11,663 bases of DNA from Nanohaloarchaea archaeon PL-Br10_U2g5 (GTDB lineage: Archaea; Halobacteriota; Halobacteria; Halobacteriales; Haloferacaceae), in assembly GCA_001564205.1 (NCBI GenBank), contig LKMY01000034.1, forward strand, positions 1-11,663, read 5' to 3'. This document shows, in pieces, positions 6,053-11,663 of the stretch (positions are counted from its first letter, which is position 1; each line of letters opens with the position of its first letter). The translations under genes and the position numbers were made by a program. Below the pieces are notes generated by a model. The model was given only the letters and a program-made list of their open reading frames with translations, searched no databases and was not told where the DNA came from.

Positions 6053-7084
6053 ATGTCAGACAACCCAATCAGCGAGCGAATCGACCGCCGGACGCTCCTC
6101 CGAGGAGCAGCGGCAGCCGGTGTGGTCGGTATCGCAGGCTGTTCAGACAACGGTGACGACGGTGACGACACCGCCAACGGTGACGACACCGCTAACGGCG
6201 ATGACAACGGCAACGGTGATCCAGTAGACGTTATCCGATGGCACGCGGGCGGCACCGGCGGGACGTACTTCCCGCTGTCCGGTGAGATTGAGGGGATCAT
6301 CGAGGGGACGACAGATTACAACGTCGAGGTTTCCTCGACGGGCGCCTCGGTCGAGAACGTCGGCAGCCTCGGCAACGGCGACGCCGACTTCGCACTCATC
6401 CAGAACGATGTCGCCTTCTTCGCCGCCAACGGCACGGGCCTCGAGGCGTTCGAAGGCGCGCCGATCGAGAACCTCCGTGGCGTCGCGACGTTGTACCCGG
6501 AGACGATCCACGTCATCATCAATCCGGAGTCGGACATCAGCTCCATCGCCGACATGGAAGGAATGGCGATCAACACCGGCGATCTCGGAAGTGGGACCCA
6601 GGTCAACGCGCTCCAGATTCTCGAATCCGTCGCCGGGCTCACCCCCGACGACTTCGACGAGCAGAACACCGACTTCACGCAGGCGGCCGATCAGATCCGC
6701 GACGGCGACGTCGACGCGGCGTTCGTCGTGGGCGGCTGGCCCGTCGGGGCCGTCGAAGAGCTGGCAACGACCTCCGAGATCGAGATCCTGAACATGTCCG
6801 ACGACGAGCGCGAGGCCGCACGCGACGACGCTTCCTGGTTCGCGGACGACACCATCCCCGGCGGCACCTACGAGGGCGTCGACGACGACGTCGACACCGT
6901 CTCCGTCCAGGCGATGATCGCCACCCGCGAGGAGTACAGCGCCGACATCGTCGAGGACGTCAGCGAGTCGATCTTCGAGAACGTCGATCAGCTGTCGATC
7001 AAGACGGACTTCATCAACCGCGACTCCGCACAGGACGGCATGTCCATCGACCTCCACGAGGGCGCGGCCCGCTACTTCGAGTAG
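6053..7084 (+). CDS. TRAP transporter solute-binding protein, TAXI family, Tat lipoprotein
   Basis: A 343-residue extracytoplasmic substrate receptor for a TRAP transporter. The N-terminus has a twin-arginine signal (DRRTLLRG, R12-R13), a short Ala/Gly/Val-rich hydrophobic run and a lipobox IAGC with C30 as the lipidated residue: export folded through Tat, then anchoring on the outer face, the usual haloarchaeal arrangement. A flexible acidic linker of GDDTAN-type repeats (about 34-56) follows. The mature domain matches the TAXI family, with GGTGGTYFPLSGEI near its start, SSTGASVENVGSLGNGDADF, the INTGDLGSGTQVNALQILE segment and VVGGWPVGAVEEL. TAXI receptors bind carboxylate- or amino-acid-like ligands; the ligand cannot be determined here. 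The ATG at 6053 is chosen because the Tat motif starts directly after it. The gene heads a three-gene operon, with its stop one base before the next start. Confidence 0.94.
   Translation: MSDNPISERIDRRTLLRGAAAAGVVGIAGCSDNGDDGDDTANGDDTANGDDNGNGDPVDVIRWHAGGTGGTYFPLSGEIEGIIEGTTDYNVEVSSTGASVENVGSLGNGDADFALIQNDVAFFAANGTGLEAFEGAPIENLRGVATLYPETIHVIINPESDISSIADMEGMAINTGDLGSGTQVNALQILESVAGLTPDDFDEQNTDFTQAADQIRDGDVDAAFVVGGWPVGAVEELATTSEIEILNMSDDEREAARDDASWFADDTIPGGTYEGVDDDVDTVSVQAMIATREEYSADIVEDVSESIFENVDQLSIKTDFINRDSAQDGMSIDLHEGAARYFE
6161..6214 (+). repeat. 18-bp in-frame tandem repeat in the lipoprotein linker
   Basis: Three consecutive 18-bp units start at 6161, 6179 and 6197. The first two differ by one base (both encode GDDTAN), and the third is more diverged (GDDNGN). 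They build the acidic hydrophilic tether between the lipidated cysteine and the binding domain. Such repeats can change copy number between strains. Confidence 0.8.
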
Positions 7085-7085
7085 T

Positions 7086-7622
7086 GTGACCCTTTGGTCG
7101 CGGCTCTCCGGCGACGCTGACGGATCGCGGTCTGTCAGGGTCGTCCTCATTGCCGTGGCCGTGGTTCTGTTGAGTACCGCCGTCGCGACCGCCGTTTCCT
7201 CGGGTGCGCTCAACGCGAGTCTTGAGCCGCAGCCGACGGTCGTCGCCACCGACGAACAGGGCGCAGAAATCGTCGTCTCGCCGGTCACTGACGAAACAGA
7301 GATCATTCTCGAATACACCCACAGCGTCGAGCAGACGCTCGTGCGGGACGTGTACGTCGCCGCTGACGGGCAGCTCGTGTCGGTCCGCATGGAGTTCAGC
7401 TCGTTCGGCGCGGGGCTCCCGTCTCAGGCGGAGGTGACCCAACGCGATGGCCGATACGTATATGAACCCCCACGGGTTGAGTACGAGACACTGCATGTCA
7501 AGACGGGTGTGATCGCAGACCACGACCTCATCGTCGGCGGAACCCGGTACGATATCGCCGCACTCGCTGACGGCGGAGCGGTCGAAATAACGGTGCAACA
7601 ACGTCGGAGGATACTCACGTGA
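7086..7622 (+). CDS. DUF1850 protein, small membrane-anchored partner of TAXI-TRAP
   Basis: A 178-residue protein with one N-terminal hydrophobic segment (about 17-38) followed by a soluble domain predicted outside the cell. The YTHSVEQTLVRDVY stretch (77-90) is the recognisable DUF1850 core, and the FSSFGAGLPS and VEYETLHVK motifs follow as in that family. DUF1850 genes are typically found between the binding protein and the fused permease of TAXI-type TRAP operons. Their role is not established; stabilising or gating the permease-receptor contact is a guess. The GTG start lies one base after the upstream stop, and the stop overlaps the permease start (GTGA), so translation is probably coupled across all three genes. 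No signal-peptidase II lipobox is evident. Confidence 0.85.
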   Translation: MTLWSRLSGDADGSRSVRVVLIAVAVVLLSTAVATAVSSGALNASLEPQPTVVATDEQGAEIVVSPVTDETEIILEYTHSVEQTLVRDVYVAADGQLVSVRMEFSSFGAGLPSQAEVTQRDGRYVYEPPRVEYETLHVKTGVIADHDLIVGGTRYDIAALADGGAVEITVQQRRRILT

Positions 7623-10333
7623 CGACGAGCACATCAACCGATTCGGGACCGACCCCGGAGGCCAAAGCCGACGCCGAAAAGGTCTTCGAGGAGATAGACA
7701 AACGGCGAACGCTCCGCGGAATCGCGGTCGTTGCGGTCGCGTTCGTCGGTATCACGTTCTCGGCGTTCCAGCTGTGGATCGCCGCCAGAGGATTCGTCTT
7801 CGAGTTCACGATCCCCCGGTACGACACGATCCGGCTCGGGGCCCTCGCGCAGCTTCAGATCCGTGCGATCCACGTCAACTTCGCGCTGATCCTCGCGTTT
7901 CTCATGTTTCCTGGATCGACCGGAAACGGCCCGATAACGCGTCGGCTGGCCGCGGTCCCGCCGCTGATTCGGGAACGGGTCGGCGACGGAGCGATCGACC
8001 GAGGCGTGAGCCGGGCCCACGACGGCGTCAGATGGGTGTTCGTTGACGCAGAGTCGAAGCGGATTACGCTGTCGGATCTCGCGCTAATCGCGCTGTCGTT
8101 CCTGCCGACGGCCTACTACGTCACGCGATACGACGAGGTGACAAATATCGTTCGCGTCCGCGGCCTCAGCGGCGCCGGAACGCTCGGCGACGTGTATCCG
8201 TGGCTCGGCTTCGCCGAGTTCGGTCCGTTCGCCGAGTACCCGTTCGCGTACCTCATGGGCGTGCTCGCGATCCTGCTCGTCTTAGAGGCGACCCGGCGCT
8301 CGCTCGGGCTCCTGTTGACGCTGCTCGTCTCGGTGTTCCTCCTGTACGCGAAGTACGGATATCTGATCCCCCGAGACGCTCCAGGCCTCGGAGCGTTTGC
8401 CACCTCGGAGCTTCGCTGGGATCAGATCGTCCAGAATCTCTGGTACACCGTGGAGGGGATTTTGGGCGTTCCAGTCGGGGTATCGGTCCGATTCATCTAC
8501 ATATTCATCCTCTTTGGAGCGTTCCTCGAGATGTCGGGGGCGGGCAAGTGGTTCATCGATCTGGCCTACTCGATCACCGGAACGCGACAGGGCGGTCCGG
8601 CGAAAGCCAGCGTCGTCTCCTCGGGGTTCATGGGAATGCTCTCGGGATCGTCAGTCGCGAACACGGTCACGACCGGGGCGCTGACGATTCCGCTGATGAA
8701 GCGATCCGGCTACTCGCCGGAGTTCTCCGGCGCCGTCGAATCGTCCGTCTCGTCGGGCGGGCAGATCCTTCCCCCGGTGATGGGTGCGGCCGCGTTCCTC
8801 ATCGTTGAGTACACTGCGACGCCGTTCCGCGAGGTCGTCATCGCGGCGACCCTCCCGGCGCTCGCGTTCTTCTTCGGCATGTGGGTGATGGTCCACTTCG
8901 AGGCGGCCAAAGAGGGGATCGGCGGGCTCAATCGGAGCGAACTGCTCGACATCGGCCCGCATATGCGGCGCGGCTGGTTCTATCTCGTACCGCTCGGGCT
9001 CCTCTTGTACTACCTCGTTATCGCGAGGCTCTCCGTCGGGCGTGCGGGATGGCTGACAATTGCCGCGACGGTCGCGCTGATCGCGATGGTCGCCGCATAC
9101 AACGAGCGCACCGGTCCGGTGCTCGTCGGCGGTATCGCCGGTGGGTTCGCGCTCTACGCCATCTCGCTGTACTACACGGGGACGACGCCCGGACAACTCC
9201 TGTACGGCGGGATACCTGCAGCTGCCGACTCGTTCACCGTGCTCGGTGCGATCCGCGAAGCGTCGACATCGCTGCCGACGGTCGTCACCGCCGTCAGCGT
9301 CCTGTTCCTCTTGACGGATCCGCGCGGGGCGGCACCGCTACTCGAGCTGGATGACACCGTCGAGGAGTCGGCCGCGTCGTTCGACGAGCGCACCGGATTC
9401 GCGCTCGCCAACTCCCGAGCCGGTCGGTTCACCGCGTTCGTGTTAAAATCGATGGACAACGGCGCTCGCACTGCCACGATCGTCGTTATCGCGGTCGCGG
9501 CCGCCGGGATCATTCCCGGTGTCATCGGCATCACCGGTTTAGGCGGCAGCCTCCGAGCGCTGATCCTCGACGTGAGCGGCGGGTCACTGGTGCTGCTGCT
9601 CATCCTCGCCGGAATCGCGTCCGTCATCGTCGGGATGGGAATGCCGACGACGGTGATGTACATCATCATCGTGGTGCTGCTCGGTCCCGTCCTCCCCGAG
9701 TTCGGAATCGCGATCCTCGCGGTTCACCTGTTCGTGCTCTACCTCGGGCTGATGGCTGACGTGACGCCACCGGTGATGGTCGCGGCGTACGCCGCCGCCG
9801 GAATCGCGAAGTCGGATCCGTTCGAAACAGGGAAGACGGCGTTCCTCCTGTCGCTGAACAAGATACTGGTCCCCTTCGCGTTCGTGTTCGCTCCGGGCAT
9901 CCTGCTGCTCCGGTCGCGCGAAGAGGACGCGTCGATCATCACGATGGCCGACATCACCGATCTCGGCTTCTTCCTCCCCGAAGTCGTCGCACCGGTTATC
10001 GCGATGTTCGCCGGCGTGTACGCGCTCGGCGTCGCGATTATCGGCTACTACCACGCCGACGTCTCTCGCGTCTCGCGGGTGTTGTTACTGGTGGCCGCGG
10101 TGTTCCTTTCGGTACCGGGAATGGTGTTGTTACCGCTGAGCACAGGGGTCGGCCTGTTCGGGGTTGACGTCGCGCTGTACACCCTGACGAACGACCTGAT
10201 CCTTCGAGGCGTTGGAGGAGTGATGATGATCGTCGGGCTGTTACGGAACCGACGGCGTGCGGCCACGGAGCCTGAGGCGGGTGACGCCGCCGGCTCGCCC
10301 GACGAGTCGAAGTCGGAGTCGGTGACGTCCTGA
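7619..10333 (+). CDS. Fused TRAP transporter permease (small and large membrane subunits), TAXI type
   Basis: A 904-residue membrane protein combining the small (DctQ-like) and large (DctM-like) subunits of a TRAP transporter, the arrangement used by TAXI systems. The N-terminal part has a short cytoplasmic tail, hydrophobic segments near 34-56, 83-97, 151-168, 207-225 and 229-246, and a YDEVTNIVRVRG loop. The large-subunit part has the first signature SGFMGMLSGSSVANTVTTG (335-353) with GGQILPPVMGAAAFL (380-394), and the second-half counterparts GMGMPTT (672-678) and ADVTPPV (about 713-719), which form the ion and substrate path. It is expected to import an organic solute with an ion gradient, with no ATPase. 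Length exceeds the roughly 620-700 residues of many bacterial fusions; an expanded middle (about 450-640) with extra hydrophobic segments and an acidic loop (TVEESAASFDERTG) plus an acidic tail account for part of this. The GTG start overlaps the DUF1850 stop by four bases. Confidence 0.93.
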   Translation: MTTSTSTDSGPTPEAKADAEKVFEEIDKRRTLRGIAVVAVAFVGITFSAFQLWIAARGFVFEFTIPRYDTIRLGALAQLQIRAIHVNFALILAFLMFPGSTGNGPITRRLAAVPPLIRERVGDGAIDRGVSRAHDGVRWVFVDAESKRITLSDLALIALSFLPTAYYVTRYDEVTNIVRVRGLSGAGTLGDVYPWLGFAEFGPFAEYPFAYLMGVLAILLVLEATRRSLGLLLTLLVSVFLLYAKYGYLIPRDAPGLGAFATSELRWDQIVQNLWYTVEGILGVPVGVSVRFIYIFILFGAFLEMSGAGKWFIDLAYSITGTRQGGPAKASVVSSGFMGMLSGSSVANTVTTGALTIPLMKRSGYSPEFSGAVESSVSSGGQILPPVMGAAAFLIVEYTATPFREVVIAATLPALAFFFGMWVMVHFEAAKEGIGGLNRSELLDIGPHMRRGWFYLVPLGLLLYYLVIARLSVGRAGWLTIAATVALIAMVAAYNERTGPVLVGGIAGGFALYAISLYYTGTTPGQLLYGGIPAAADSFTVLGAIREASTSLPTVVTAVSVLFLLTDPRGAAPLLELDDTVEESAASFDERTGFALANSRAGRFTAFVLKSMDNGARTATIVVIAVAAAGIIPGVIGITGLGGSLRALILDVSGGSLVLLLILAGIASVIVGMGMPTTVMYIIIVVLLGPVLPEFGIAILAVHLFVLYLGLMADVTPPVMVAAYAAAGIAKSDPFETGKTAFLLSLNKILVPFAFVFAPGILLLRSREEDASIITMADITDLGFFLPEVVAPVIAMFAGVYALGVAIIGYYHADVSRVSRVLLLVAAVFLSVPGMVLLPLSTGVGLFGVDVALYTLTNDLILRGVGGVMMIVGLLRNRRRAATEPEAGDAAGSPDESKSESVTS

Positions 10334-10365
10334 CCGCACCGCTGAGGGTCGTCCATCGTTTGATT

Positions 10366-10405
10366 CGCGGACGAAGAGAGCGCACTCGTTAAGTGTCGTC
10401 CCGCG
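10366..10405. promoter_or_regulatory. Promoter region of the TrkA-N/DHH gene with flanking inverted repeat
   Basis: A TATA-like TTAAG (10389-10393) is centred 28 bases upstream of the ATG at 10419. It lies between CGCGGACG (10366-10373) and CGTCCCGCG (10397-10405), which pair with a single bulged base. The box fits a leaderless transcript separate from the TRAP operon, 85 bp upstream. The inverted repeat could be an operator or chance. Confidence 0.4.
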
Positions 10406-10418
10406 GAAATCAGTACCA

Positions 10419-11663
10419 ATGAGTAGCAGCGCATCCGGATCTGCACGGACGCGATACGCGATTCTCGGCTGCGGGAGCGTCGGACACGCCGTCGCGGAGG
10501 AGCTGACGGATCGCGGGAAAGACGTGCTCATCTTGGACCGCGACGAGAGCCGAGTTGAAGCTCTTCGCGATCAGGATCTCAACGCTCGCGTGCAAGATAT
10601 CTCCGAGCCGGATGTCGTCGACCTGCTCGCGGACAGAGACATCGTGTTGATCCTCGCGAGCGACGTCGAAGCGAACAAGGCGGCGGTGTCCGCGGTGCGT
10701 GAGACCGGTGGTGACCACTACGTGGTCGTCCGTGCCTCCGACCCCGTCAGCGAAGACGAGCTCCGCGACCGCGGCGCGGACGTCGTGATCAACCCGTCGA
10801 CGGTGATCGCTGACAGCGCGCTACAATCCCTCGAAACCGGTGAGCTGGAGTATATGGCGCGCCAGCTCTCGGAGATAATCGAGGCGGGTGGCGACCGGAT
10901 GGCGATCCTCACCCACGACAACCCGGAGCCCGACTCCATCGCGTCTGCGACCGCCCTCCAAGCCATCGCCGACGCGTTCGGTGTCGAGGCGGACATCCTC
11001 TACTCCGGTGACGTCGGCCACCAAGAGAATCGGGCGTTCGTCAATCTCCTCGGAATCGATCTGTTGGCGCGGTCCGAAGCGTCTGCGCTCTCAGAGTACG
11101 ACACGATCGCCGCGGTCGACCTCGCGAAGTCGGCCGAAGACGGGTTCGACTTCGACGTCGGCATCGACATCTACATCGACCATCTGGAGGCGGACGTTCC
11201 GTTCAACGCCAGGTTTGTCGACGTGCGGACCAACGTCTCCTCGACCTCGACGATCCTCACGAAGTACCTCCAGGAGTTCGATCAGTCGCCGACTGAGGCG
11301 GTCGCGACGGCCTTGCTCTACGGGATCCGCGCCGAGACCCTCGATTTTAAACGGGACACGACACCGGCTGACCTGACGGCGGCCGCGTATCTGCATCCGT
11401 TTGCGAACCACGACACCCTCGAACAGGTCGAGTCCCCGTCGATGTCGCCGGAGACGCTTGACGTGCTTGCCGAGGCGATCCAGAACCGCGAGGTACAAGG
11501 GAGCCACCTCTTTTCGACCGCCGGCTTCATCCGAGACCGCGAGGCGCTCGCGCAGGCGGCCCAACACCTGCTCAATCTGGAGGGGATCACAACGACGGCA
11601 GTGTTGGGAATCGCTGACGACACGATCTATCTCGCTGCTCGTTCGAAGGACATCCGGCTGAAC
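10419..11663 (+). CDS. TrkA-N domain and DHH/DHHA1 phosphoesterase-family protein, 3' end cut off by the window
   Basis: The 415 codons seen start with an NAD-binding TrkA-N Rossmann domain (about 12-135): YAILGCGSVGHAVAEEL with the GxGxxG loop, and LILDRDE at the end of strand 2. A DHH phosphoesterase domain follows (about 160-330), and then the beginning of DHHA1 (from about 364; AVLGIADDTIYLAARSKD at 394-411). Members usually hydrolyse phosphodiesters such as nanoRNA or cyclic dinucleotides. Here the metal motifs deviate: motif I is HDNPEPD (H166, E170 replacing the usual Asp, D172), motif II Asp is D234, motif III is DHL (D254-H255-L256) instead of DHH, and the last metal position is E306 in RAETLDF. 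From memory, haloarchaea carry a conserved protein of this architecture, so these may be family traits and not damage. The role could be sensing a nucleotide while bound to NAD; this is inference. The ATG is supported by the TATA-like box upstream. Confidence 0.88.
   Translation, partial: MSSSASGSARTRYAILGCGSVGHAVAEELTDRGKDVLILDRDESRVEALRDQDLNARVQDISEPDVVDLLADRDIVLILASDVEANKAAVSAVRETGGDHYVVVRASDPVSEDELRDRGADVVINPSTVIADSALQSLETGELEYMARQLSEIIEAGGDRMAILTHDNPEPDSIASATALQAIADAFGVEADILYSGDVGHQENRAFVNLLGIDLLARSEASALSEYDTIAAVDLAKSAEDGFDFDVGIDIYIDHLEADVPFNARFVDVRTNVSSTSTILTKYLQEFDQSPTEAVATALLYGIRAETLDFKRDTTPADLTAAAYLHPFANHDTLEQVESPSMSPETLDVLAEAIQNREVQGSHLFSTAGFIRDREALAQAAQHLLNLEGITTTAVLGIADDTIYLAARSKDIRLN

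Noticed and set aside
6143..7390. Long minus-strand open frame (415 codons) opposite the TAXI binding protein
   Set aside because: It is antisense to a gene with clear Tat, lipobox and TAXI motifs. Long antisense frames are expected in GC-rich haloarchaeal genes, and the translation shows no recognisable domain.
1..11663. CRISPR array, insertion sequence, integrase or toxin-antitoxin genes
   Set aside because: No regularly spaced repeats, no transposase or recombinase motifs, and no recognisable toxin or antitoxin frames were seen on either strand. The only mobile-element trace is the att-like repeat.

Overview
The window looks like chromosomal DNA of a halophilic archaeon (class Halobacteria). 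The evidence is high GC with strong G/C third-position bias, Asp/Glu-rich proteins, AT-rich TATA-like boxes about 24-29 bases upstream of most start codons with little or no room for a Shine-Dalgarno sequence (leaderless transcripts), a Tat-dependent lipoprotein signal, and an archaeal-type tRNA without encoded CCA. A Halorubrum-like genus is only a guess. Most of the window is ordinary, well-populated haloarchaeal sequence, and I do not see an obvious new defence or mobile system.

Layout, minus strand, from high to low coordinates: tRNA-Lys(CUU) (5811-5884), a short-chain dehydrogenase (4765-5502), a GTG-started 12-helix MFS transporter (3243-4526), a fumarylacetoacetate-hydrolase-fold enzyme (2378-3121), a divergent HflX-family GTPase (892-2235) and the first 280 codons of histidinol-phosphate aminotransferase hisC (running off the left edge). 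Each has its own promoter-like box, so these look like single-gene units and not one operon. A possible small zinc-ribbon-like ORF (4613-4813, plus strand) sits between the MFS and SDR genes.

Plus strand: a compact TAXI-type TRAP transporter operon (6053-10333) consists of a Tat lipoprotein solute-binding protein, a small DUF1850 membrane-anchored protein and a 904-residue fused small/large TRAP permease. The genes are spaced by 1 base or overlap by 4. Together they should form a secondary, ion-coupled uptake system for a carboxylate-like solute; the substrate cannot be read from the sequence. It is followed by a separately promoted TrkA-N/DHH-DHHA1 protein that runs off the right edge.

The most noteworthy non-coding region is 5503-6052. 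The last 21 bases of the tRNA-Lys gene are perfectly duplicated 116 bp downstream of the tRNA (5695-5715), as left by a tRNA-targeting integrase, and that copy forms one arm of a nested inverted repeat. An imperfect palindrome sits directly upstream of the TRAP operon's TATA-like box.
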